Of a DNA stretch of 42,331 nucleotides, positions 24,935-32,485 are shown piece by piece. A model generated the notes under the pieces. That model did not search any database. It saw nothing but the letters and a program-made list of their open reading frames with translations, and had not been told where the DNA came from. The position numbers and the translations under genes were made by a program. Origin of the DNA: Candidatus Symbiothrix sp. (GTDB lineage: Bacteria > Bacteroidota > Bacteroidia > Bacteroidales > Azobacteroidaceae); assembly GCA_031261295.1 (NCBI GenBank), contig JAISKT010000372.1:1-42331 (forward strand), read 5' to 3'. How positions within the stretch are numbered: position 1 is the stretch's first letter; each line of letters opens with the position of its first letter.

Positions 24935-25261
24935 TTATAAAAGAACTACCGGTTTCCAATCAGTACCATTCCACACATAAATGCCTTTTTCAATCGAACC
25001 TGTTTTTGTCGGATTGTAAATAATCATACCAATGGCATCCGTATCCGTTTCCGCAACAGAATTGCCCAATTGCAAAATCGTCGTGTTCTGCAGCTCAAAG
25101 CTTGGCAGTAACAAACCGAGTTTTTGTGTTCCTAATGGAGATAAATCCAGAATCGCACCGGCGTGCGGTTCTTTGCTGTTATCACCGATAATCACTTGTG
25201 CATTTGCACCGGCTGCACTCAAAACGATAAGTGTCAGTGCTAAAAAAAACTTTGTTTTCAT
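24935..25261 (-). CDS. Small secreted protein, paralogue of the 17225-17566 product
   Basis: This 108-residue protein has a signal peptide (MKTKFFLALTLIVLSAAGANAQ) and then the shared module: VIIGDNSKEPHAGAILDL, LGLLLPSFELQN, IGMIIYNPTKTG and GIYVWNGTDWKPVVLL. Like its paralogue it is the first gene after a structured RNA leader and is followed by a larger secreted protein carrying the same module. This points to duplication of the whole leader-plus-two-gene unit. Function unknown. Confidence 0.75.
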   Translation of the reverse strand: MKTKFFLALTLIVLSAAGANAQVIIGDNSKEPHAGAILDLSPLGTQKLGLLLPSFELQNTTILQLGNSVAETDTDAIGMIIYNPTKTGSIEKGIYVWNGTDWKPVVLL

Positions 25262-25284
25262 TATTTTTAATTTAAATTTGTATT

Positions 25285-25798
25285 TCGTACAAGGCGCATA
25301 ACGCCGATTAAAAAGGGCAAGGCAACCGGTAATTATAAATTTAATAAAAATGAAGAAAAATGATGGGTTGCCTGTACCCTAAGCAGTGGGCGGACGCGTT
25401 CAACCGGTTAAAAATGAGAGAGAAAAAACCATTGAACTGAGACGCCCGCCAATTTCTACCCCCCAACCCCCTAAAGGGGGCTTTAGGGGTGCTTTTTATA
25501 TGTGTTTTTAAAAATATTTTGACTTGTTCTGCATGTCTGTAGTATTTATGCCTCCAAGTCCCGAAGAAGCGGTTATATTTAAAATGAAAAAACGTGGGAC
25601 TGAAACTTTATTCGTACTAGAGGTCTTAGGAAACCCGTACTTACAAATAAGTTATGCCCACGCATCTGCGTGTGCGTTACTTTATTCTTGTAAGTACTGA
25701 AATTTCCTAAGTTTCTAGTACAAGAATAAAAGCTTACGCTTTTTAAAGAACTATGTCTTTATAATCTATTTTCTAATAAAATTCTTTTATCGTTTAAT
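25285..25798 (-). ncRNA. Structured leader RNA, copy 2 (about 510 nt, with palindrome insertion)
   Basis: This region aligns over its full length with copy 1 and keeps every helix while changing the bases. P1 is now GTACTAGA/TCTAGTAC with TTATTC/GAATAA; P2 is CTTAGGAAA/TTTCCTAAG; P3 is GTACTTACAA/TTGTAAGTAC; P4 is CACGC/GCGTG. The helix before the gene is AGGCAACC/GGTTGCCT with AGGG/CCCT. The hairpin with GACTTG...CAAGTC is almost unchanged in sequence. An about 60-base insertion (25456-25519), containing a C/G-rich palindrome, separates two helices without breaking either. A six-T run follows CCCACG at about 25590. Confidence 0.75.
25458..25492. repeat. Dispersed C/G-rich palindrome inserted in RNA copy 2
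   Basis: The core CCCCCTAAAGGGGG is flanked by CCCCAA and CTTTAGGGGTGC. Related copies lie at 36746-36778 and, more diverged, inside gcvP at 28490-28541. It is absent at the matching site of RNA copy 1, so it was probably gained by copy 2. Confidence 0.8.
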
Positions 25799-25805
25799 TA
25801 ATTGA

Positions 25806-25837
25806 CAAAAGTAATATCTTTTTTCATAAAAACCAAG
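25806..25837 (-). promoter_or_regulatory. Promoter of structured RNA copy 2
   Basis: On the minus strand CTTG (25837-25834) is followed after 20 bases by TACTTTTG (25813-25806), the same arrangement as copy 1. The transcript would begin near 25798. Confidence 0.75.
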
Positions 25838-25908
25838 GAATTAGCAAAAAATAACTTTTTCGCATCAAATCAAGTGGGAAAGAAGATAGGGAATAAAAAA
25901 GAAATACG

Positions 25909-25916
25909 TACTTTTG
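25909..25916 (+). promoter_or_regulatory. Promoter -7 element of the toxin-antitoxin operon
   Basis: TACTTTTG matches TAnnTTTG and lies 18 bases before the ATG at 25935, supporting that start over an upstream in-frame start at 25914. Confidence 0.65.
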
Positions 25917-25934
25917 TGTGATAAATTTACAATC

Positions 25935-26168
25935 ATGGCACAAGCGGTAGGAATAAGAATCGAACGAAATGCACGCGGAATGGCGCATTATGCCCATATT
26001 GATTTGACTAAATATGGCGAAATGCTCATGCCGTTCTTTAAGGAAGTTGGCATAGAAAAAGAAGTATCTTCTTATAACAAAGAGTATGTGAAGATGATTG
26101 GCCAAGCCGAAAAAGATATAAAAGCCGGAAAAGGGAAAAAAATAGCTATTGCTGATTTATGGAAATAA
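25935..26168 (+). CDS. Putative antitoxin partner of the YoeB-like toxin
   Basis: This 77-residue charged protein (MAQAVGIRIERNARGMAHYA start, AGKGKKIAIADLWK end) is of a size and position typical of an antitoxin. It overlaps the downstream YoeB-like gene by 10 bases and has its own promoter. It does not show the Phd/YefM sequence that usually accompanies YoeB, so the antitoxin role rests on context. Confidence 0.65.
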   Translation: MAQAVGIRIERNARGMAHYAHIDLTKYGEMLMPFFKEVGIEKEVSSYNKEYVKMIGQAEKDIKAGKGKKIAIADLWK

Positions 26169-26425
26169 TTTACTCTCCGAAAGCCTTGCATGATATCGAG
26201 CAAATCAAAAGAAGTGGTTCAAAAATAGTGGAGAAAAGGTTTGAACGCATTTTACTCAGTATTTTGGAAACTCCTTTTGAGGGATTTGCAAGTCCGGAGG
26301 CTCTGAAATACGAACTTGCCGGAAAATGGTCACGAGAACTTTCAAAAAAAGATAGAGTAGTTTATCAAGTAAATGGTGATGATATTTACATACTATCCAT
26401 TTTAGGACATTATAATGATAAATAA
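26159..26425 (+). CDS. YoeB/Txe-family mRNA-interferase toxin
   Basis: The 88-residue RelE-superfamily protein carries the YoeB set: PEALKYELAGKWSRELSKKDRVVYQV and the C-terminal ILGHYNDK. Glu47, Arg66, His84 and Tyr85 correspond to the catalytic Glu46, Arg65, His83 and Tyr84 of E. coli YoeB. It is therefore probably an active ribosome-dependent endoribonuclease. The start codon lies inside the last codons of the antitoxin gene, so translation is likely coupled. The metallo-hydrolase gene starts 5 bases after its stop. Confidence 0.88.
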   Translation: MEIIYSPKALHDIEQIKRSGSKIVEKRFERILLSILETPFEGFASPEALKYELAGKWSRELSKKDRVVYQVNGDDIYILSILGHYNDK

Positions 26426-26430
26426 TTGAA

Positions 26431-27063
26431 ATGCAGATCAAGCTATTTGAATTTAATATGGTTCATGTAAATACCTATTTGATTTACGATGAAACCAAAG
26501 AAGCCGCGATTATCGATTGCGGCGCATCTACCGAAGAAGAACGGACAAGGATAACGGAGTATATCAATTTTCACGGCCTGAAATTAACGTATTTACTCAA
26601 TACCCACCTTCATTTTGACCATGTGTTGGGCAACCGGTTTGTCTATGAAACCTACGGGTTGAAACCCCAATACCACGAAGCGGAAGATTTGATGCCGGGA
26701 CTACGGGTACAAGCCGGGGCATTCGGTTTTCCCATTGATTATGAACCGGTCAGCGCGGAACATTTTATCAAAGAAGGCGATACGATTCAATTCGGGAATA
26801 CGGTGTTGAAAGCGTTATTGACTCCGGGACATTCGCCGGGCAGCCTTTCTTTTTACAGTAAAGAAGATAACTGCGTGTTTACTGGCGATGCTCTTTTCCG
26901 TCACGACATCGGCCGAACCGATTTGTGGGGCGGGAATGAAGATACCTTATTAAATGCCATCCGTACGCAATTATTGAGCTTGCCGGAAGATACGGAAATC
27001 TATCCGGGGCACGGGCCGGCATCTACCGTTAAAGAAGAAAAAAAACATAATCCGTATATATAG
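26431..27063 (+). CDS. Metallo-beta-lactamase-fold hydrolase (glyoxalase II-like)
   Basis: The 210-residue protein has the metal motif THLHFDH (His59, His61, Asp63, His64), then TPGHSPGSLSFYS, FTGDALFRHDIGRTDL and YPGHGP, all in the order seen in YcbL/glyoxalase II-like enzymes. It probably hydrolyses a thioester such as a lactoyl-thiol, but members of this fold vary in substrate. It follows the toxin gene by 5 bases and may be read from the same promoter, although a functional link is unlikely. Confidence 0.85.
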   Translation: MQIKLFEFNMVHVNTYLIYDETKEAAIIDCGASTEEERTRITEYINFHGLKLTYLLNTHLHFDHVLGNRFVYETYGLKPQYHEAEDLMPGLRVQAGAFGFPIDYEPVSAEHFIKEGDTIQFGNTVLKALLTPGHSPGSLSFYSKEDNCVFTGDALFRHDIGRTDLWGGNEDTLLNAIRTQLLSLPEDTEIYPGHGPASTVKEEKKHNPYI

Positions 27064-27065
27064 TT

Positions 27066-27149
27066 ATGAATTATGAGTTATGAGTTATGAGTTGGTTTAC
27101 ACACGATTTATAACTCATGACTCATAACTCATAACTCATAACTCATAAT
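27066..27149. repeat. Inverted pair of heptamer arrays (ATGAGTT) upstream of gcvP
   Basis: Units of ATGAGTT (27066-27093) are followed, after a short spacer, by units of AACTCAT (27111-27149). The arms can pair over about 24 bases. A further 7-base pattern (TTAATTT/TTAATTC) runs up to the gcvP ATG at 27175. It fills the whole gap between the metallo-hydrolase gene and gcvP. Confidence 0.85.
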
Positions 27150-27174
27150 TTATAATTCTTAATTTTTAATTCTT

Positions 27175-30042
27175 ATGCAGTTTGTTAGCCGTCACATTGG
27201 AGTGAATGAAAAAGAGATTGAAACGATGGTTTCAAAAATAGGTGTTAGTAGTTTGGAACAACTCGTAGAAGAAACGATTCCCGGAAATATCCGCTTGAAA
27301 CAGGAATTGGAACTTTCCGAGGCGATGACTGAGCGGGAGTATGCGGAACACATTGCTGAAGTTGCTTCCAAAAACGAAATATTTACCTCGTATATAGGCA
27401 GGGGATGGTACGATACGTGTACGCCTCCCGCCATTCTACGCAACGTATTTGAGAATCCGTGTTGGTACACGTCCTATACGCCTTACCAGGCTGAGATTTC
27501 GCAAGGACGCTTGGAAGCATTGCTCAATTTCCAAACAATGATTAGCGATTTGACGGCGTTGCCGTTGGCCAATTGCTCATTGTTGGATGAAGCCACTGCC
27601 GCCGCCGAAGCGGCCAACATGCTTTTCCAAACGCGGAGCCGGGAACAAATCAAAAACAACGCGAATGTCTTGTTTGTGGACAACAAAATTTTTGATTCCA
27701 CTTTAGCCGTATTGAATACCCGGACAAAACCTCAGGGAATTGTGCTGCAAAAAGGTGATTACCAAACGGTTGAATTTACAGGGAAAGAATATGCCGCCAT
27801 CATCCAATATCCCAATTCGGACGGCTCGATTGAAGATTACAAGGCATTTGTAGAAAAAGCTGCTGCCCACGGAGTGAAAGTGGCCGTTGCCGCCGATTTG
27901 TTGAGTTTATGCCTGCTCACTCCTCCGGGAGAATGGGGCGCCGATGTAGTCTTCGGAAGTTCCCAACGATTCGGGATTCCCATGTATTATGGCGGGCCTT
28001 CCGCCGGTTATTTTGCTACAAAAGAAGAATATAAACGCAATATTCCGGGACGCATCATCGGAATTTCCAAGGATGCGCACGGGAAACGGGCCTTACGGTT
28101 GGCTTTGCAAACGCGCGAACAGCACATCAAACGGGAAAAAGCGACCAGCAATATCTGTACGGCACAAGCGTTATTGGCCACCATGTCGTCGTTTTACGCG
28201 GTTTACCACGGGCCGGACGGATTGAAAAACATAGCCGGACGGGTTCACGCCATCGCCGGTTTCCTTTCCAAGGAATTGACCGTTCTGGGTTATGTGCAGG
28301 AAAATAAAAACTATTTTGATACCTTGAAAATCCGCCTGGCTCCCAATGCCAATCGGGAAACATTGGTGGAAACGGCTTTGGAATGTAAAGTCAATTTCCA
28401 TTATTTTGAAACCGGCGAGATAGGAATCAGTATCGACGAAACCACCCTTTTGGAAGATGTCGGCGTTTTGTTGTATATCTTTTCAGAGGCGCTACCCCTA
28501 AATCCCCTAAAGGGGACTTTAAGCCCCCTTCAGGGAGTTGGAGATGATATTCCTACCCAAATTTATTTTGATAATTCTTTTAAACGAAATTCTAATTATC
28601 TCACACACGCAGTCTTCAATTCCTATCATACCGAAACGGAATTGATGCGCTACATCAAGCGATTGGAAGTACGCGATATTTCGTTGGCTCATTCAATGAT
28701 TTCGTTGGGTTCCTGCACGATGAAATTGAATGCCGCATCGGAGTTATTGCCTTTGAATGACCCGCATTTTGCCAATATTCATCCGTATGCTCCCCAAGAC
28801 CAGGTAGAAGGTTACAAAGAACTGATTGAAAACCTGGCGTCTTATCTGGGAATCATTACCGGTTTGCCGGGCGTCAGTTTCCAACCCAATTCGGGTGCAG
28901 CCGGCGAATATTCCGGATTGATGACGATCCGTGAATACCAAAAATCCATCGGGCAAGGCCACCGGAACATTGTGTTGATTCCGGCTTCGGCTCACGGTAC
29001 CAATCCGGCTTCGGCTATTCAGGCCGGATTCCAAACGGTTACCATTCAATTTGATGAAAACGGCAATACGGACATCGCGGATTTGAAAGCCAAAGCGGAA
29101 GCCAACAAAGATAATCTGGCGGCTTTCATGATTACCTATCCGTCCACGCATGGAATTTTTGAAACCAACATTGTGGAAATGTGCCAAATTATCCACGAAA
29201 ACGGCGGACAAGTCTATATGGACGGCGCCAATATGAATGCCCAGGTCGGTTTGACCAATCCGGGATTTATCGGAGCAGACGTTTGCCACTTGAATCTTCA
29301 CAAGACATTTGCGATTCCGCACGGCGGCGGTGGCCCGGGCGTAGGCCCTATTTGCGCAGCGAAACACCTGATTCCGTTTTTACCCTCCCATCCGGAAAAA
29401 GACGGCTCCAACTTGAATACAGTGGCTGCAGCTCCTTTCGGAAGCGCCGGAGTATTGCCGATTACTTACGGATATATCCGCATGATGGGCGGCCCCGGTT
29501 TGGCATTGGCCACTAAAATAGCCATTTTGAATGCCAATTATTTGTCTTCGCAATTGGAAAAAGACTACGGAATTGTTTACAAGGGAAATACCTCCCGCGT
29601 AGGACACGAATTAATCTTAGAATGCCGGAATATCAAATCGTATGCGGGAATTGACGAAACGGACATTGCCAAACGGTTGATTGACTTTGGGTTTCATGCG
29701 CCAACTCTTTCGTTCCCCGTTCATGGAACATTGATGATTGAACCGACCGAAAGCGAAAGTCTGGCCGAATTAGACCGTTTCATTGAAACGATGGCCACCA
29801 TCCGGAAAGAAATTGAAGAAGTGGCTCAAGGCACTGCCGATAAGGAAGATAACGTGTTGATCAATGCGCCTCATCCGCAATATGAAGTGTGCGCCGATGA
29901 ATGGAAACATCCGTATTCGCGGACCAAAGCGGCTTTCCCCGCAGAATGGATTCAAGAAAACAAATTCTGGGTGAATGTAGCCCGGGTGGACAATGCTTTT
30001 GGAGATCGGAATTTGGTAGCGGCGCAATGTGACTGTTGTTAA
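27175..30042 (+). CDS. gcvP: Glycine dehydrogenase (decarboxylating), P protein, with repeat-derived insertion
   Basis: This 955-residue P protein of the glycine cleavage system decarboxylates glycine and passes the aminomethyl group to the lipoyl H protein. Landmarks are FVSRHIGVNEKEIETM at the start, CTPPAILRNVFENPCWYTSY, SLGSCTMKLNAASELLP and NLHKTFAIPHGGGGPGVGP, with the PLP lysine at Lys710. Residues about 439-456 (ALPLNPLKGTLSPLQGVG) are encoded by a dispersed palindromic element and fall in the linker between the two halves, upstream of TELMRYIKRLE. The frame stays open, so the enzyme may well remain active. Confidence 0.95.
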   Translation: MQFVSRHIGVNEKEIETMVSKIGVSSLEQLVEETIPGNIRLKQELELSEAMTEREYAEHIAEVASKNEIFTSYIGRGWYDTCTPPAILRNVFENPCWYTSYTPYQAEISQGRLEALLNFQTMISDLTALPLANCSLLDEATAAAEAANMLFQTRSREQIKNNANVLFVDNKIFDSTLAVLNTRTKPQGIVLQKGDYQTVEFTGKEYAAIIQYPNSDGSIEDYKAFVEKAAAHGVKVAVAADLLSLCLLTPPGEWGADVVFGSSQRFGIPMYYGGPSAGYFATKEEYKRNIPGRIIGISKDAHGKRALRLALQTREQHIKREKATSNICTAQALLATMSSFYAVYHGPDGLKNIAGRVHAIAGFLSKELTVLGYVQENKNYFDTLKIRLAPNANRETLVETALECKVNFHYFETGEIGISIDETTLLEDVGVLLYIFSEALPLNPLKGTLSPLQGVGDDIPTQIYFDNSFKRNSNYLTHAVFNSYHTETELMRYIKRLEVRDISLAHSMISLGSCTMKLNAASELLPLNDPHFANIHPYAPQDQVEGYKELIENLASYLGIITGLPGVSFQPNSGAAGEYSGLMTIREYQKSIGQGHRNIVLIPASAHGTNPASAIQAGFQTVTIQFDENGNTDIADLKAKAEANKDNLAAFMITYPSTHGIFETNIVEMCQIIHENGGQVYMDGANMNAQVGLTNPGFIGADVCHLNLHKTFAIPHGGGGPGVGPICAAKHLIPFLPSHPEKDGSNLNTVAAAPFGSAGVLPITYGYIRMMGGPGLALATKIAILNANYLSSQLEKDYGIVYKGNTSRVGHELILECRNIKSYAGIDETDIAKRLIDFGFHAPTLSFPVHGTLMIEPTESESLAELDRFIETMATIRKEIEEVAQGTADKEDNVLINAPHPQYEVCADEWKHPYSRTKAAFPAEWIQENKFWVNVARVDNAFGDRNLVAAQCDCC
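28490..28541. repeat. Palindromic element inserted in frame in gcvP
   Basis: The segment holds TCCCCTAAAGGGGA flanked by ACCCCTAAA and CTTTAAGCCCCC, related to the C/G-rich palindromes at 25458 and 36746. It adds about 17 residues to the P protein without a frameshift or stop. Confidence 0.75.
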
Positions 30043-30131
30043 CAATTATTATACATTGCCTTTTAAACATTTCGTCCGATAGCTTGTCAAAGCATTAACG
30101 AGTTTGTTTAACAATTAAATAATTAGCAATC

Positions 30132-31262
30132 ATGAAAACAAGATTACTTTTCGCTTTATTTGCTTCCCTATTACTAACGGCTTGCGGTTCGGCAAGAACG
30201 GCGGAAGCACAAGTATATGACGTTTCAGTATATGCCAGTATTCCCTTGGCGCCCAATATTGTTTTAACGGTGGGAACACCCGTTATCGCAGCCCCGGGAC
30301 CCGATTACATCTGGGTTGACGGCTATTGGTCGTGGGATAATTACTATGGCGAATACGTTTGGATACAAGGCTATTGGTCATTAGCTCCTTATATAGGCGC
30401 CTATTGGGTTCCCGGCTATTGGGAATATTACAGGAGCGGCTACAGATGGATAGATGCCTATTGGGTGCCGCGGGGTTTCAATATGCGTTACGGATATTAC
30501 GATGGACGCTATGATTATTACGGTCGCCCGGTTTATTATCACCAACCGTACAACCACGGCGGTTATGGTTATGCGTATGCTTACGACCACAATCCAAGTC
30601 ACAGGGATAGAGGCTATAACAGTTCTCCGTATTTCAATGACTCTCCCAGCAGGGAAAGAAGTCAGATTAATAAGGAATATAATAATCCCCGCTCTGCACC
30701 GACAACCGGCAGCAGGCAGTCAACCAGCACTCGCGAAAGAAGTAGTATTAACAATAGTAGTAGCACACGCGAATCAGGGATTTCGACAAGGACATCCACA
30801 AGAACTGAAACAACAACGACAACCAGGGAAAATTCAACTCCCAATGTGAATACGAGAAGTTCGCGTTCCGATTCGCAAAATACAGTTGCGCCTGCTTCCA
30901 GAACGGAAACCACCCGGCCGGCAGCTACTACAACAGCCCCAAGTTCTACGAGCACAAGATCGGAAAGTACGCGGACGTCAACAGTCCCAAGCTCTACGAA
31001 CACAAGATCGGAAAGCACCCGCCAAACAACGACAACGACAACGACGAGTCCAAGCGCAAGCTCCAATAGCAGCCGGCAACAAAGTGTCGGGAGCAGCAGT
31101 AGCAGTAGTTCTTCGTCCAGAAGCAGTCAGAGTACGTCAGTGAGATCCGAAAGCAGCAGCAGTTCAAGACAGAATAGTAGTACAAGCAGTGGAAGCGGAA
31201 GCTCGAGGTCCAGTTCATCCGGCTCAAGTTCAAGTTCATCGTCAAGCAGAGGCAGCAGATAA
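30132..31262 (+). CDS. YXWGXW-repeat lipoprotein with Ser/Thr-rich tail
   Basis: The 376-residue protein has a lipoprotein signal (SLLLTACGS). Residues about 55-130 contain the Tyr/Trp repeats of the YXWGXW family (IWVDGYWSWDNYYGEYVWIQ, then GYW...GYW...AYWVPRG). The C-terminal part from about residue 165 is a low-complexity Ser/Thr/Arg tail with imperfect repeats such as PSSTSTRSES and PSSTNTRSES. It is probably a surface or outer-membrane protein with a disordered tail. The tail is encoded by AGC/AGT-rich triplet repeats that may vary in length. Function unknown. Confidence 0.75.
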   Translation: MKTRLLFALFASLLLTACGSARTAEAQVYDVSVYASIPLAPNIVLTVGTPVIAAPGPDYIWVDGYWSWDNYYGEYVWIQGYWSLAPYIGAYWVPGYWEYYRSGYRWIDAYWVPRGFNMRYGYYDGRYDYYGRPVYYHQPYNHGGYGYAYAYDHNPSHRDRGYNSSPYFNDSPSRERSQINKEYNNPRSAPTTGSRQSTSTRERSSINNSSSTRESGISTRTSTRTETTTTTRENSTPNVNTRSSRSDSQNTVAPASRTETTRPAATTTAPSSTSTRSESTRTSTVPSSTNTRSESTRQTTTTTTTSPSASSNSSRQQSVGSSSSSSSSSRSSQSTSVRSESSSSSRQNSSTSSGSGSSRSSSSGSSSSSSSSRGSR

Positions 31263-31297
31263 CATTTTAGATTCGTTGCACTTGCAAATATAAAACG

Positions 31298-31339
31298 AAC
31301 TCCGGTTACTTATACAAAAGTAATCGGAGTTATTTTTTT
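31298..31339 (+). terminator. Intrinsic terminator of the YXWGXW gene
   Basis: AACTCCGGTTACT pairs with AGTAATCGGAGTT (13 pairs, one G-T) around an 8-base loop, followed by TATTTTTTTG. It lies 36 bases after the stop. Confidence 0.85.
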
Positions 31340-31359
31340 GTGTTAATAAATGCTTCCAA

Positions 31360-31525
31360 CTCACCAGTAAAACCCTGTGTTCAACCTAAAGGTTAGTGTA
31401 AGGTGTTGACACTGGTGTAAAATGCTCAAAGAAGGCGCGTAGCGCTAAAATCTTTGTAGCCGTGTGCGTAAGCGCACGGTAATGATACACACACAACACC
31501 CCAAGCAGCGTAGCTGCGACATTTT
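31360..31525. repeat. Left inverted arm of the Y1 element
   Basis: It is the reverse complement of 32075-32241 except for a few changes near 31410-31414. It contains smaller palindromes such as CCGTGTGCG-TAAG-CGCACGG and GCAGCGTAGCTGC. Confidence 0.85.
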
Positions 31526-31544
31526 TATATCATTGCAATAATTA

Positions 31545-32006
31545 TTAGAAGAAATCAAACAAATATTGGGGATCATACTCAATCTTTGCACTTTTCAACA
31601 TATTCAGATATTCTTCTTGAAATGTATGCTTTTTATGATGTTCTTTCTGATTCTTGATATAATTATAAACTTTATCTATCTGTGACCGGGAATTACTAAA
31701 AACGCCGTATCCATCTTGCCATCCAAAAAAATGATTGGTTTCTAAATTTTTGTGATAAAATCCGGATGAGTTTGCTTTGATCTTATTTACTAAATCCGAA
31801 ACGGAAATAGTTGTATGTAAACCAATTAATATGTGCGTATGGTCAGGATTACAATAAATAGCGAGTGGTTTACTTTTGCATTTAGAGATGATGCCACAGA
31901 TATATTTTTCCATAGTAACTCTGTTCTCTTCCTTAATAAGAGATAAATGATTGCGTTTTACTGCGAAAACGAGGTGTACATACAGTTGTGAATAAGTATT
32001 TGCCAT
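31545..32006 (-). CDS. tnpA: IS200-like Y1 (HUH) transposase
   Basis: The 153-residue protein has the Y1 transposase layout. YSQLYVHLVFAVKRNH opens the protein, the metal-binding HUH motif is NPDHTHILIG (His56, His58), and the catalytic tyrosine is in VYNYIKNQKEHH (Tyr116 most likely). Such enzymes cut and rejoin single-stranded DNA at hairpins. No TnpB/IscB gene accompanies it. The gene appears intact. Confidence 0.88.
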   Translation of the reverse strand: MANTYSQLYVHLVFAVKRNHLSLIKEENRVTMEKYICGIISKCKSKPLAIYCNPDHTHILIGLHTTISVSDLVNKIKANSSGFYHKNLETNHFFGWQDGYGVFSNSRSQIDKVYNYIKNQKEHHKKHTFQEEYLNMLKSAKIEYDPQYLFDFF

Positions 32007-32074
32007 ATAGTTAAAATTTTAAATTATTAATACGCTACAAAAATAGAAAAATATTCTAATATTACAAAATGGGC

Positions 32075-32241
32075 AAAAATGTCGCAGCTACGCTGCTTGG
32101 GGTGTTGTGTGTGTATCATTACCGTGCGCTTACGCACACGGCTACAAAGATTTTAGCGCTACGCGCCTTCTTTGAGCATTTTGCATTAGTGTCAACACCT
32201 TACACTAACCTTTAGGTTGAACACAGGGTTTTACTGGTGAG
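32075..32241. repeat. Right inverted arm of the Y1 element
   Basis: Partner of 31360-31525. Its outer end (GGTGAG at 32236-32241) abuts the broken hicB reading frame. Confidence 0.85.
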
Positions 32242-32480
32242 CCATGTTTCCGACTTGAACGCTATTGATTAAAGCATTATTTACAAACTGATTCAGGCTT
32301 TGTCCGTGTATGCGTGCTGTTATCGCCACTGCTATATTTTCATTCTCACAATCCTTAATATGTTCATCAACAACATAGCGGAAAGCGCTAATAAGTTCCT
32401 GAACTGTTTTTCCTTCAAAAGTAATAAGATCATTAATTCCCTCTACTTTGCCCAAAAAACATTGTCAATCGTATTATTTT
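32231..32480 (-). pseudogene. hicB: Degraded HicB-family antitoxin
   Basis: The readable frame starts within GKVEGINDLITFEGKTVQEL, the core of HicB antitoxins, and ends with HGQSLNQFVNNALINSV, the ribbon-helix-helix end. Three defects are visible. The N-terminus is lost or frameshifted near a T-run at 32453-32458, where a DNVF fragment is in another frame and a stop lies just upstream. About 15-20 residues seem missing between HIKDCE and the helix part. The final codons come from the Y1 element. No HicA toxin gene is seen nearby. A promoter (32486-32493) remains. Confidence 0.7.
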
Positions 32481-32485
32481 CAGCG

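Larger units (their letters stand above)
31360..32241. mobile_element. Y1-transposase element bounded by 166-base inverted arms
   Basis: A single transposase gene is flanked by near-identical inverted arms (31360-31525 and 32075-32241) that start with CTCACCAGT at both outer ends. IS200/IS605 elements normally lack long terminal inverted repeats, so this is either a variant or a RAYT-like unit between large REP-type arms. The right end supplies the last three codons and stop of the neighbouring hicB fragment. Removing the element joins that gene to VGSIY and a stop at 31343, which suggests the insertion point. Confidence 0.75.

Noticed and set aside
28744-29367. 207-residue open frame on the minus strand
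   Set aside because: It lies antisense to the highly conserved half of gcvP and has no start signals or family features.
30662-31066. 134-residue minus-strand frame rich in Val and Leu
   Set aside because: It is the antisense reading of the Ser/Thr triplet repeats of the YXWGXW gene.
31360-32241. CRISPR-like or attachment-site interpretation of the long repeats
   Set aside because: There are only two copies, in inverted orientation, directly flanking a transposase. This fits an insertion element.
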